Assembly: GCF_024758005.1 (NCBI RefSeq)
Contig: NZ_CP103288.1
Span: forward strand, 1,922,001 to 1,986,000
Reading direction: 5' to 3'
Length of the DNA: 64,000 nucleotides
Source: Pseudarthrobacter sp. NS4
GTDB taxonomy: Bacteria; Actinomycetota; Actinomycetes; Actinomycetales; Micrococcaceae
The notes under the pieces are model-generated. The model worked only from the letters and a program-made list of their open reading frames with translations, was not told where the DNA came from and made no database searches. Shown here piece after piece: positions 34,912 through 44,763 of this stretch. The position numbers and the translations under genes were made by a program. How positions within the stretch are numbered: position 1 is the stretch's first letter; every line of letters begins with the position of its first letter.

Positions 34912-36297
34912 CTACTGGGGCTGCTTGGCCGCCACGTTCGCTTCGGTGCGGTGCCCGGCGATCTCTTCGACCTGGTGTTCGGCTTCCTCGAGCTTGCGCT
35001 GGTGCGGGACCAGGACGGTCACCAGGCCGCCCAGGAGCGCCACGCCGCCGTAGATGTAGAAGGCCGTGGAGCCGCCGATCCCCGCAGCCGCCAGCCAGCC
35101 GCCGATGATCGGACCAAGCACGCCGCCCAGCCGGCCCACGCTGGCGCACCAGGCCACGCCGGCCGCGCGGGCATTGGTGGTGAAGTAGTTGGACTGGAAT
35201 CCGTAGATCAGCACCTGGGTCCCCAGCGTTCCCACGCCGGCCACGGCGATGAAGGTGAAGAGGACGGGCAGCGGGAAGTTGAAGGTCATGAGTACCAGCG
35301 AGACCGTGGCAAGACCGAATGTCGTGGCGATAACCCGTTGCGGGCCGCTCTTGTCAGCCAGCCGGGAGGCGATCAGGCCTCCCGCCACTGCGCCGAGGTT
35401 CAGTGCCAGCGGGAAGAACAGGGAGTAGGTCCGGCCGTAGCCGTAGCCCTCCATGATTCTGGGCAGCCAGGTGTTGAGGCCGTAGGTAAGGAGCAGGCCG
35501 CAGAAGGACATGAGCCCCAGCAGGACCGAAGCCAGCGCGAACTGCCTCGAGAAGACGGCGGCGAACCCGGACTTCTGCGGCGCCGCGCCCGTTTCCAGGA
35601 TGACGCGCTCTTCGAGGAGCGGCACGCCCGTGCGCTCCGCAGCGGCGAGGGCTTCCTCTTCCCGGCCGCGGGACAGCAGCCAGCGGGGAGACTCGGGGAG
35701 TTTCCGCCACGCGATGGGGAGCAGGATGACCAGCGGAAGCGCGCCGATGATGAAGAGGCCGCGCCAGCCGAGGCTGTCGTGGAACATGATGCCCATGATG
35801 GAGGCGAGCACGCCGCCGGCCGGAACGCCGGAGTACACGATGGCGTTGTAGAACTGGCGGCGCCCGGCCGGAGCGAACTCGGCCATGGTGGCGCCGGCGC
35901 TGGCGATGACCACGCCCAGGCCCAGGCCGGTGATGAAGCGCATGGCGCCGAAGGCCGGCAAGGTGGTGGTTAACGCCGTGACGAACATGCCCACCGAGAA
36001 CCAGGCGATGCCCAGCAGCATCAGCCGGCGACGGCCGAAGAAGTCGCCCACGGCGCCGCAGATCAGTGATCCCACCAGCACGCCGATAAGGGCCCAGGAG
36101 CCCAGGAGCCCGGCGGTGGCCAGGTCGAACTTTCCGATCTGGCCGGGATCGGCGAGGAGGCCCGGCAGGACGGTGCCGTAGATGACCAGGTCGTAACCGT
36201 CAAAGAGCAGGGCCGTGCAGATGATGAAGGCCACCCAGTTGGCGGTGCGGGCCTCCTTTTGTGGATTTTCAGCGATAACCGCGTGCGGTTGTGTCAT
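34912..36297 (-). CDS. benK: MFS benzoate transporter (aromatic acid:H+ symporter family)
   Basis: A 461-residue, 12-helix major facilitator protein. The AAHS signatures are the early DGYDLVIYGTVLPGLL segment with its membrane Asp, and GDFFGRRRLMLLGI between helices 2 and 3. It imports benzoate with protons. It is upstream of catR in the same direction, with a 127-base gap. The cluster thus has two benzoate importers of different families. Confidence 0.9.
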   Translation of the reverse strand: MTQPHAVIAENPQKEARTANWVAFIICTALLFDGYDLVIYGTVLPGLLADPGQIGKFDLATAGLLGSWALIGVLVGSLICGAVGDFFGRRRLMLLGIAWFSVGMFVTALTTTLPAFGAMRFITGLGLGVVIASAGATMAEFAPAGRRQFYNAIVYSGVPAGGVLASIMGIMFHDSLGWRGLFIIGALPLVILLPIAWRKLPESPRWLLSRGREEEALAAAERTGVPLLEERVILETGAAPQKSGFAAVFSRQFALASVLLGLMSFCGLLLTYGLNTWLPRIMEGYGYGRTYSLFFPLALNLGAVAGGLIASRLADKSGPQRVIATTFGLATVSLVLMTFNFPLPVLFTFIAVAGVGTLGTQVLIYGFQSNYFTTNARAAGVAWCASVGRLGGVLGPIIGGWLAAAGIGGSTAFYIYGGVALLGGLVTVLVPHQRKLEEAEHQVEEIAGHRTEANVAAKQPQ

Positions 36298-36440
36298 GTC
36301 CGGGTCCTCTCAGGGGTGATTGCATGCGCTGGCACGACTCTGGGCCAGCGGCCGTTTCCGGGTTCCTTTCAGCCTGACAGGTGTGTGACACGGGACATAT
36401 GAGGTAACTACCCAGGGTTCCGCCCGGGGGTCTCTGTGTA

Positions 36441-36459
36441 CTTATTTCGAATGAATAAG
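36441..36459. promoter_or_regulatory. AT-rich imperfect palindrome upstream of benK
   Basis: CTTATT-TCGAATG-AATAAG, 6-base arms, in the AT-rich 36420-36500 spacer between benK and the divergent mycothiol-dependent gene. LysR and similar regulators bind such sites; candidate operator only. Confidence 0.35.
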
Positions 36460-36520
36460 ACGTTTAGATGGAAGAGTAAATATAGATGACACCTCACCGG
36501 CCTGCCGCTAGGCTGGCGCA

Positions 36521-37219
36521 ATGACCACTCCCGCACGCCTTCATTCCGACCTGTCCCGCCTGGGCCGGGAAACCGACATGTTCCTTGCCACCGTCGCGTC
36601 CTTGTCGGACGACGAAATGGCCGGCCCGTCGCTGTGCGACAGATGGTCCAGGGCGCACGTGATTGCCCACGTCGCCGCCAATTGCCGTGCGCTGGTCGAA
36701 CTCATCGACTGGGCCGCCACGGGAGAAGAGCGCCGGCTTTACGCCTCGCCCGAAGCCCGCGCCGGTGCCATCTCCGCCTTGGCAGCGCTGCCTCGGGAGG
36801 AATTGCTGGAGGAGTTGCGTGCCTCGGCCAAACACTTCGCCGAGCAGGCGCAGCGGCTGGCCGGCACACTCGTTGCTCCGGAAGTCAAGGTTAACGGCGG
36901 TCCACTTCCGGCAACGTCCATCGTGGCGCTCCGGATCGCGGAAGTGGTGGTGCACCACCATGACCTGGACACGGCCTGGACCATCGAGGAAGCCGATCCG
37001 GACTCGTTGCTGGATTCCCTCGAGGCCGTAGTTCGTTCGCTGGGTGCCTGGGATGTGCCAGGCATGACCCTGGTCACCGAGGAACGCGACCAGTGGGTTA
37101 TCGGCAACGGCGCGCTGCGCGTTGAGTCCGACCGTGAGGGCCTGCTCCAGTGGCTGGCGCGCGGTGATGCCGCGCATATCGAGGCGGAGGGCTCGGTGCC
37201 GGCACTGCCGCGCTGGTGA
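36521..37219 (+). CDS. maleylpyruvate isomerase-family mycothiol-dependent protein
   Basis: A 232-residue protein of the DinB/mycothiol maleylpyruvate isomerase superfamily. LCDRWSRAHVIAHVAANCRA gives the first metal-binding His, and VVVHHHDLDTAW the remaining His pair, with Glu nearby. Family members bind a divalent metal and use mycothiol, the actinobacterial thiol. Whether it isomerises maleylpyruvate cannot be said; no gentisate genes are nearby. Confidence 0.85.
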   Translation: MTTPARLHSDLSRLGRETDMFLATVASLSDDEMAGPSLCDRWSRAHVIAHVAANCRALVELIDWAATGEERRLYASPEARAGAISALAALPREELLEELRASAKHFAEQAQRLAGTLVAPEVKVNGGPLPATSIVALRIAEVVVHHHDLDTAWTIEEADPDSLLDSLEAVVRSLGAWDVPGMTLVTEERDQWVIGNGALRVESDREGLLQWLARGDAAHIEAEGSVPALPRW

Positions 37220-37502
37220 GCCGGCCGGCACGAACGGCTCCAGCGGCATCCCGTCGAGGGACCTGCATAGTCCGGCGGGAGTATTTTCCTTGCTCCACCG
37301 CTTCTGCGATTCCTTCGGCCGCCCGCACCACCCGGTCGTCAAAGTCCTGGTCCGATGACTCAACCAACCTGGCAAGGGGCATGACACGGCGTTGTCGAGC
37401 AAGGGAAAGCCCATATGGTTGTGAAAAGCGTTCGTGTCCGCTTCCGGAAGCGCGGTCGTTGTCTCAAGGGGTTGAATCGGTGAGGTGGGCCTGTTGACAG
37501 TG

Positions 37503-38367
37503 TCAACTCCAGGGATTCGGGGTGAAGACTATGCCGTTTGAAGGTGCTGTCATGCCTTTACGTAGTGCGAGGGTGTTCATGACTGGGTTGATGCATTGGT
37601 CATAGAGCCGTGGAAAGAGGCTGTGTATCGGGATGAAGGTTCCCTGGATTTGACCGACCACTGTTACCGGCCGTGGCCGTTTCGAAATCCGTAGTATCGC
37701 CTTGGCGACTCTGTGTGGGAGACAACGGGGGGTAGCGGGTGGACGGGCTTGCGGGTGTAGTTCGCGGCGTGCTGGTAGATGGGCGTGTCGATTGTTGTCG
37801 GCAGGACCAGGCAGGTGTGGATGTCCTTGGCCGTTCATAACTCCTGGCGCAGTACTTCCGTGAAACCGAGCAGCCCGAATTTGCTGGTCACGTAGGGGGA
37901 GACGTATGGCGAGGTGATTTTGGAGTAGACCGATCCGTAATGATCAGCGTTCCCTGGCGCTGATTGTGGAAGTGCGGCAGCACCGCGCGGGCGGTGTGGA
38001 CGGGTCCGAAAAGGTTTGTTTCGATGATCTGGCGGAACACCTGGGGCGGTGTGGTTTCGAAGGTTCCGTAACTGTAGACGGAGGCATTGGCGACACAGAC
38101 GTCGATGCGGCCGAACGCTTCGACTGCTGCGCGCACGAGGTCTTCTACCTCGGACTCCTGACTGACATCGGTCGGCACGGTGATGACCTGCGCCCCGTCC
38201 TCGGCGCATTCGGTGGCTACTTCTTGCAGGGTTTCTGTGCTGCGGGCGGCGAGAACGAGCCGGGCACCGTCCTTCGCGAACGCATGAGCGCTGGCCCGGC
38301 CAATGCCGCTGGAGGCACCGGTGATCACCACCACGGCTCCGGGTGCAGCGCGTTTTCCCGGTTTCAC
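37503..38367 (-). pseudogene. short-chain dehydrogenase, multiply broken
   Basis: From ATG 38367 the frame has the SDR NAD motif (VVVITGASSGIGRASAHAFA) and CVANASVYSYG. At about 37935 a frameshift moves the sequence to another frame, where YVTSKFGLLGFTEVLRQEL carries YxxxK. A TGA at 37835-37837 interrupts it; the same frame continues TAKDIHTCLVLPTTIDTPIY. A second frameshift near 37745 leads to PRPVTVVGQIQGTFIPIHSL and the end at 37503. At least three lesions make this a true pseudogene rather than a sequencing slip. Confidence 0.85.
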
Positions 38368-38406
38368 CGGCTTTGCCGAAGGTGGGCAGCCCCTGCGGGG
38401 TGATAG

Positions 38407-39102
38407 TTAGCGGACACGGTCGAACAACCGCAGCAGGCTTTCGGTGACCACCCCGAGGACCACGTGGGTTACCGCGCCCCTTGCGTGTGCCTGCCAGGGG
38501 TATTCCGTTGGCCCTGAGGCCAGCCCCAGTGCAGGGGCGACCACTTCATCGTTGATCACAAACAGGCCAAAACCGTACAGGGCACCTCCGCCCGCCTGCA
38601 TGACCGGTACTTTCCTTCGGACAACGGCGTGCAGCGCTCCGGGCAGAATGCCCAGCGCGTAGTGCAGGGCAACGCCCGAAGGGTTTGGTTGGCCGGTGTG
38701 AACGTTGATGCCGCTGAGAGCGGCTAGTTTCTCGACTCCGACGTGGGCGACGTCCTTTCCTGCCGGCTGCGCCTGTCGCTGCCGGTCCAGTGCCTCCTTC
38801 TCAGCATCGGTGTACTCGACATCGGTCCCGCCCTTGCGGGCCTGCAGTTCGCGCACAACCGCGTCCGGGTCTTCATGGTTGTACAGAAACCATCCGACGC
38901 GGTCCATCGCCCACACACCGGCCGCGCCGGCTACTGCGCCGAGCAGCATATCCAGAGCAACGCTGGGCTGTGGTTGGTGTATCTGCTGGGCGGGAGCAGT
39001 GCTGACCGGGACGGGAGAGTCGTCCAGGTGCCCGTTCCCGGAGGACTGCGGGGAGGCTGTGCGGCCCTCTGGCAGGTTTTCGGCTGTCGTGGGATGTGTC
39101 AT
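38407..39102 (-). CDS. YagU/DUF1440-like membrane protein, paralogue 1
   Basis: A 231-residue protein. After a 45-residue polar start come a membrane segment (MLLGAVAGAAGVWAMDRVGW), a charged loop, and about three further hydrophobic segments including ALHYALGILPGALHAVVRRK and EYPWQAHARGAVTHVVLGVV. It is clearly paralogous to the protein at 40509-41108, on the opposite strand. Such proteins are inner-membrane and of unclear function (YagU is tied to acid resistance in E. coli). Confidence 0.75.
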   Translation of the reverse strand: MTHPTTAENLPEGRTASPQSSGNGHLDDSPVPVSTAPAQQIHQPQPSVALDMLLGAVAGAAGVWAMDRVGWFLYNHEDPDAVVRELQARKGGTDVEYTDAEKEALDRQRQAQPAGKDVAHVGVEKLAALSGINVHTGQPNPSGVALHYALGILPGALHAVVRRKVPVMQAGGGALYGFGLFVINDEVVAPALGLASGPTEYPWQAHARGAVTHVVLGVVTESLLRLFDRVR

Positions 39103-39176
39103 CGAGGGATCCTTTCAATGGTTCGGGCAAACTTCCGTCACACCGGAAGGAACCCAGGTGCCGGGGTGGGGGTGTG

Positions 39177-40351
39177 TCAGGGTTTGAGAACGACCTTGAT
39201 GCAGTTGTCCTGCTTTTTTTGGAAGACTTCGTAGGCTGCGGGTGCTTCATCCAAAGGGATCTCATGGGTCGCCAGGTCGGTAACCCCGAGCGGGTCGGAA
39301 GGATCCTCGACCAGCGGCAGGAGGTCATCGATCCACGCTTTGACGTTGCACTGGCCCATGCGCATCTGGATCTGTCTATCGAACAAAGTCAGCATCGGCA
39401 TCGGATCTGCCATGCCGCCGTAAACACCGCTGATGGAGACAGTCCCACCGCGGCGCACAGCGTCAATACAAGCGTGCAGAACGTTCAACCGGTCCACACC
39501 GGCCTTCTCGATGGCTTTTTGCGCGAGCGGATCCGGCAAAAGCCCCGCTGCCTGCTGGGCGAAAGCCCCTACCGGGGATCCATGTGCTTCCATCCCGACG
39601 GCGTCCAGAACGGAGTCCGGGCCCCGGCCGCCGGTCATGTCCCGCAACTCATCACCTATGGTGTCGCTGTAATCCATGGCTTCCACGCCGTGCCGTTCGG
39701 CCATGGAGCGCCGCTCGGGCACCCGCTCGATGCCGATGACCCGGTAACCCAGATGGACGCCGGCGCGGGCCGCGAACTGCCCGACCGGACCCAGCCCGAA
39801 AACCGCCAGCGTGCCACCGTCAGGTACGTCCGCGTACTGCACGCCCTGCCAGGCAGTGGGCACAATGTCCGAAAGGTAGAGGTACCGCACATCGGGCAGG
39901 TCCTGACCCACCTTTATCGGGCCGTAATCGGCGAAGGGGACCCGCAGGTATTCCGCCTGCCCGCCGGGAACCGAACCATACAGCTCCGAGTAACCAAAGA
40001 TCCGCCCACCGAGCCCCTTTTCCCTGACCTGCGTGGTCTCACACTGCGACTGCAGGTTCAGGCTGCACATCAGGCAGGTCCCGCAGGCGATGTTGAAGGG
40101 AATCACCACCGGGTCCCCGACCGCCAGGTTCGACACATCACTGCCGACCTCTTCGACAATCCCCATGGGCTCATGACCCAGGACATCACCCTTGCTCATG
40201 TAGGGCCCCGCACCTCATACAGGTGCAGGTCCGACCCACAGATCGCCGTGGAGGTAATCCTGATGATCGCGTCGGTCGGCTCCTGGATGACCGGGTCCGG
40301 CACCTGTTCAACGCTGACCGACCGCTTTCCCTGCCAGGTAAGTGCCCTCAT
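39177..40351 (-). pseudogene. zinc-dependent alcohol dehydrogenase, single-base frameshift
   Basis: The N-terminus ([20 protein letters not shown] to [11 protein letters not shown], with the catalytic zinc Cys) is in one frame; the rest, from SKGDVLGHEPMGIVEEVG on, is in the next. Restoring one base at about 40200 in the GC-run gives [17 protein letters not shown] and a full 390-residue enzyme. It has the structural-zinc cysteines (CGTCLMCSLNLQSQC) and a Rossmann motif (AVFGLGPVGQFAARAG). It resembles glutathione-independent formaldehyde-dehydrogenase-like enzymes. Frameshift or sequencing error. Confidence 0.8.
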
Positions 40352-40508
40352 GACCACAAGCTCCCCGTCATTGGTAAGTATGCTTAGCAGTCCCAGTATG
40401 TTCACGTTTACTACCGAAAGGAAGGGGACCTCGTGGATTGGATCCAATCCCACGACAGAAGTAAGCGCTCATCGATCGGCAATTTACTGCCAGGACGAAG
40501 GTGATCGG

Positions 40509-41108
40509 GTGAATAACCAGCAGGCTACCCGGAGATGGGCTCCGGTGGCAGGCCTCCGCTCTTCAGGCCTTGATGCGGTTTTAGGTGCAGCCGCAGGTGC
40601 CGCCGGCGTCTGGGCCATGGACCAGATCGGGTGGTTCATGCTCGGGCACGAAAACCCGCAAACCCTTACCCGGGACCTGGCAGCGCGCGACAAAGATGCG
40701 GCTGGGAAAACCGGGATGGGAAAGCAGGTCCGCGCGGTGCAGGCCGCCGCCCCAGGCAGTGCTGCCACTGCCGGCGCGTTCAAAAAGGCCACGCAGGTCA
40801 GCGGGGTGAGCCCGACCGATCAGCAGCCGGGAACGGGCGCGGCCCTGTTTCACTATGCGCTGGGAATGCTGCCCGGCGCCCTCTATGCAGCAGCACGCCG
40901 GAAACGACCATCGGTGGGCACCGGATCCGGCGCCCTGTACGGGTTGGCATTGTTCGTGGTCATGGACGAAACACTCGCGCCGCTGACCGGGATAGCCGCT
41001 CCACCAGGCCGATATCCCTGGCAAGCACACACGCGCGGCCTGGCCGCCCATCTCGTGCTCGGCATGACCACCGAAACCCTCCTGCGCGCAACCGACCGCC
41101 TCCAATGA
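40509..41108 (+). CDS. YagU/DUF1440-like membrane protein, paralogue 2
   Basis: A 199-residue paralogue of the protein at 38407-39102, sharing GAAAGAAGVWAMDQIGWF, FHYALGMLPGALYAAARRKR and RYPWQAHTRGLAAHLVLGMT. GTG 40509 is chosen because GACGAAGG lies 8 bases upstream and the family length fits; the frame is open far upstream but antisense to the dehydrogenase. It is divergent from that enzyme, with a 157-base spacer. Confidence 0.75.
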   Translation: MNNQQATRRWAPVAGLRSSGLDAVLGAAAGAAGVWAMDQIGWFMLGHENPQTLTRDLAARDKDAAGKTGMGKQVRAVQAAAPGSAATAGAFKKATQVSGVSPTDQQPGTGAALFHYALGMLPGALYAAARRKRPSVGTGSGALYGLALFVVMDETLAPLTGIAAPPGRYPWQAHTRGLAAHLVLGMTTETLLRATDRLQ

Positions 41109-41265
41109 ACACACTCTAGCCTCAGCCCTCGGACAGACCCTTCGGTGACCCCACAGTCGGGCCTCCCTGGCCGTTATGCCAGTTGCCCCTGGTTCATACG
41201 CTCGCGTTGCTGCGCCGAGGATGAGTACCTTCGACCAGCCGCAAATCTTTCTTCAGCACAACCGT

Positions 41266-42222
41266 TCACGCACGGCCACCCGTCCGCTCCGTCAGGGCGT
41301 GACCACGACCGCGGCGCAGGCGTATGGCCACGATGACCATGAGAGCTGTGCCCACGACGATGCTGGCGTCGTGGAGCCACCGAAGGAAGGACAGCCAGGC
41401 GAGGTCTATCTGCCAGGTGGCGAGCCCGGCGCCTACCAATGTGGCCGACGGGACCAGAGCCAGAGCGATCATGACGCCCGTCGTGAGCACCGATCTGCTT
41501 GCGGCGATGAGTATTGCACCAGCCAGTCCTGCAGCGATGGTCACAACCGTGCTGCTCCAACTGAAGGTGGTCCAATATTCGACGAGCACGCCAGAGGAAA
41601 GATAGCCGGTCGTGTCCCCGAGGGGCCTGGTGCCGAGACTGCGCAGTAGCAGCGTGCCCGCCGCAGCCCCGAGGACGAGGACACCGTAGCCCTTCACCGT
41701 ATCGAGCAACCCCCATTTCCAAGCCCTGTTCCCACCGACGGCGCCGAGACTGACTCTCACAAGCGGCTCGAACCCCGGAGCGATTAACATGGCCCCAATG
41801 ACCAGATGCACTGCGTTGGTACCAATCCCGGCGGCGGCCACGAAACCGGCGATGGCCATCACGACCAACTTGAAGAGGTCCATGTTGCTCTCCCGCCCGA
41901 TCACGAAGTCCATTTCCTCGAAGGAAGAAGACGACGAAACATCTCTGGCGATCGCGGTCGCTGAAGACGCCGAGATCATCCCCACCGGCTCACCGATCGA
42001 GACGGAGACGTCCTGCTCGGTGCCGGACCCGTGCCCTTCCAAGACGTGCATCAGCTGTGGCAGTGCCCGGTCGGTGAGCTCGAGGTTGACGACGTCACCC
42101 GGGGGCTGGAGGGAGATGCCCCTCTGCACCGAAAGTGTGATGAGTCCTGGCAACCGACGGATCTCCTCGAGCAAGGAGTCGGTCCGATGTGAGGGCAGGG
42201 ACACGGTGACTGTGCGGGGCAT
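41266..42222 (-). CDS. DUF389 family membrane protein
   Basis: A 318-residue protein. Residues 1-100 form a soluble domain (RTVTVSLPSHRTDSLLEEIR); then come about five membrane helices. IGAMLIAPGFEPLVRVSLG is the DUF389 hallmark, and TGVMIALALVPSATLVGAGL follows. ATG 42222 has GAAGGAG upstream. Function of the family is unknown. Confidence 0.85.
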   Translation of the reverse strand: MPRTVTVSLPSHRTDSLLEEIRRLPGLITLSVQRGISLQPPGDVVNLELTDRALPQLMHVLEGHGSGTEQDVSVSIGEPVGMISASSATAIARDVSSSSSFEEMDFVIGRESNMDLFKLVVMAIAGFVAAAGIGTNAVHLVIGAMLIAPGFEPLVRVSLGAVGGNRAWKWGLLDTVKGYGVLVLGAAAGTLLLRSLGTRPLGDTTGYLSSGVLVEYWTTFSWSSTVVTIAAGLAGAILIAASRSVLTTGVMIALALVPSATLVGAGLATWQIDLAWLSFLRWLHDASIVVGTALMVIVAIRLRRGRGHALTERTGGRA

Positions 42223-42511
42223 GCTCGGGCTCCTTCGTCGGGTCATCGAGGCGTGCCCATGGAGGCGGCCCGCCCTAACGGGTCCGGACGGCAATCGGAC
42301 TGGCCCGTTGTCGATCATCCAATCACGTCGCCCAGTCGGACGTCGTGACGCCACAAGCCGACACCGAAGATCCAGTGTGGAGGAACAGGGAGTGGCCGAG
42401 CCAAAAACCTCCCTACACCGAGGAGCCCGCATCGTTTCCCAAGCGCTCAGAGCGCAGCTTTTCCCTCAACAAGGGAGGTCTTTGCTGTTTGGTGCCGAGG
42501 TCGACGCCGAG

Positions 42512-42712
42512 ATGGAGCGCGGCCGGGAGCTCCAGGCAGGCATCAAGGCCGAGGAAACCATCCAGTTGCCCCCGCGCGGCACGAAGAAGAGCAAAAAAGT
42601 CCAAAAGCAGGAGGAGGAAGAAATCCGGCGCGGGCGTGAACTCCGAGAGCAGCAGCAAAGCCGGGACCCCGAACCGGGCCAGGACTCGGGGCAGAGGCGG
42701 GACAAGGACTAG
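42512..42712 (+). CDS. small highly charged protein, uncertain
   Basis: A 66-codon frame rich in Glu, Lys, Arg and Gln (GIKAEETIQLPPRGTKKSKK, then a charged tail). It lies in a gap between the DUF389 gene and the 43 kb spacer. No strong start signal. It could be a real disordered protein; not recognised. Confidence 0.3.
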   Translation: MERGRELQAGIKAEETIQLPPRGTKKSKKVQKQEEEEIRRGRELREQQQSRDPEPGQDSGQRRDKD

Positions 42713-43530
42713 CCCCCGCAAGAAACCCGGGACGCTGAGTGCCGAATGTCCGCCGCATCGGGGCAGGTGATGCCCGGTTATGGCGGCCAGTTCACTTGCC
42801 ACACGCCCGGTTCCACAAGGTGGCCCCGCAAGGCCACTCACCGAAATCAGAAACACCGGATGCGATCAAGCAAGGAGAAACCAGCCATCTTCAGCAGGGA
42901 AACCGTTGCAGCGTCTCTCCCGCGCTAACCGAGGCCGACCATCATCGGGTAGTGCATCCTGCCGGTACAGTAAACGGGGCCTTTCAGCGGTTGCAGCAAC
43001 CCGCAGCACACGCCCTGCAGCAGTCCCGGAAGGGACCATCCCCAGATTCCCCGAGGAGGGCTTCGATCATGACCATGGTGGATAACGCCGTTTACGTTCC
43101 AAAAAACTAGAGGCGCGCTACGCTGCTGCAGATGGTTGCCCTGTTGAACACATCCTTTCTGCTGCATCCGATGTCGTCTAGAAACGGAGCGCTGGCCTGA
43201 AATCCAGACATTTTTCGGCACGGTCCCTGTGGTCGCTAGCCCTTAACCTCGGTGGGGCAAACGCGTGTTTGCTGATCACGCGGCCGGAACTGGTGGCGAC
43301 TTCATTCCGTCCCTGGCTGGGGTCAATTCAGGTTATCCACGGCTGGAGTAGAGAGCCGTTGGGGTAGCTCCCTGGCAGCAGTAGCGGTGGATAACCTACG
43401 AAAATTGTTCCCGGCTGTGGGCCGGCCGGCCGGACTTCTCGTTCGAACCTAGATCAGTTCCGGTTGTTCCGAGGACCAAGGCAAGGCGCCGTGTGTCAGC
43501 TTGGAGTTGCCGCTGTGAAAGGCTGCAGTT
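42713..43530. other. long intergenic region with repeat R1 copy B
   Basis: About 820 bases with no convincing gene. It holds repeat R1 copy B (43247-43379) and a second inverted DnaA-box-like site just after it. Several short frames on both strands lack good starts. Confidence 0.5.
43247..43379. repeat. intergenic repeat R1, copy B
   Basis: Counterpart of 16517-16649, same orientation. It contains TTATCCACGG at 43333-43342, and right after it GTGGATAACC at 43387-43396, the same motif inverted, so two DnaA-box-like sites face each other about 45 bases apart. Confidence 0.75.
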
Positions 43531-44763
43531 ATGGACAACTCACCTCGGGAACACGACCTCGTTCTCTACGGAGCGACGGGTTTCGTTGGCCGACTGATCG
43601 CCGGCTACGTCGCGGAGCATGCACCGGCCGGTATGCGAGTCGGACTCGCCGGCCGGTCCAGGTCCAGACTCGGGGCGGTTCGATCGCAGTTGCCGGTCGC
43701 GGCGCACCGATGGGCCCTCATCGAAGCCGACTCGGAGGACGCGGACTCGATCGCCGCCCTGGCCGCGGGCACACGCGTGCTCTTCACAACCGTCGGCCCG
43801 TACGCGAAACACGGACTACCTGTCGTCGACGCATGCGCACGGGCCGGTACCCACTACGCCGACCTCGCCGGTGAGGTGTCCTTCGTCCGGGAGGCAATCG
43901 ATCGCTACGACGCTCTGGCCAGGACGAGCGGGGCCAGGATCGTGCACTCCTGCGGCTACGACTCCGTTCCGTCCGACCTCGCCGTACTGCTGCTTCATCA
44001 GGCGGCAGAAGCCGATGGCGCTGGTGGTTTGGTCGAGGTCCAACTCATTGCTACGGCCAAGGGTGGCATCAGCGGAGGCACGCTCGAATCGATGCGCGGG
44101 CAGCTCGACGCGATGCGATCGAGCACCGCCCTGAGGTCATTAGCCGCGGACCCCTACGCGCTGAGCCCCGACCGCACAAGGGAGCCGACGACACAACAGC
44201 CTCCTGACACCGGTCCTGTGCGGCGTTCCGACGACGGCACCTGGACCGCGCCTTTCATCATGGCCGCGATCAACACCCGGATAGTGCGCCGCAGCAACGC
44301 ATTGCAGGGCTGGGCCTACGGCCGCTCCCTTCAGTACGGCGAGGTGATGGGGGTGGCCCCCGGACCGGCAGGAGCGGTCATCGCCAGGGCAATGGCACTC
44401 GGGCTCCGGGCATTCACGGGCGCGATGGCGTTCCCGCCGACCCGGAGGGTGCTCGACCGCTGTCTTCCGGCACCAGGTGCGGGCCCGAGCACCAACACGC
44501 AGCGCGCGGGCTGGTTCCACTCCCAAGTAACCGTCCGCACCGAGAAGGGCCACCGATACCAGGCGATTGCTGCTGGCCCCGGGGATCCCGGCTATGCCGC
44601 CACCGCCGTGATGGCAGGCGAGACTGCACTCGCTCTTGCCCTCGACGGTGACAGGCTGCCGACCGCGAAAGGATCGCTGACACCGGCCACTGCACTCGGC
44701 AACGTGCTCATGCAGCGACTCCGTGCGGCCGGCCACACTTACGACGTAACCAAACTCGTCTGA
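43531..44763 (+). CDS. saccharopine dehydrogenase-like / trans-acting enoyl reductase family protein
   Basis: A 410-residue NAD(P)-binding protein. HDLVLYGATGFVGRLIAGYV is the Rossmann start; VGPYAKHGLPVVDACARAGT and HYADLAGEV are the family block after it; SCGYDSVPSDLAV follows. Relatives include the mycobacterial trans-acting enoyl reductase used in lipid synthesis, and many of unknown substrate. No lipid or polyketide genes are nearby, so the substrate is open. Confidence 0.85.
   Translation: MDNSPREHDLVLYGATGFVGRLIAGYVAEHAPAGMRVGLAGRSRSRLGAVRSQLPVAAHRWALIEADSEDADSIAALAAGTRVLFTTVGPYAKHGLPVVDACARAGTHYADLAGEVSFVREAIDRYDALARTSGARIVHSCGYDSVPSDLAVLLLHQAAEADGAGGLVEVQLIATAKGGISGGTLESMRGQLDAMRSSTALRSLAADPYALSPDRTREPTTQQPPDTGPVRRSDDGTWTAPFIMAAINTRIVRRSNALQGWAYGRSLQYGEVMGVAPGPAGAVIARAMALGLRAFTGAMAFPPTRRVLDRCLPAPGAGPSTNTQRAGWFHSQVTVRTEKGHRYQAIAAGPGDPGYAATAVMAGETALALALDGDRLPTAKGSLTPATALGNVLMQRLRAAGHTYDVTKLV

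Noticed and set aside
39096..41108. 670-codon plus-strand frame
   Set aside because: All but its last 200 codons is antisense of the alcohol dehydrogenase; the real gene starts with GTG 40509.
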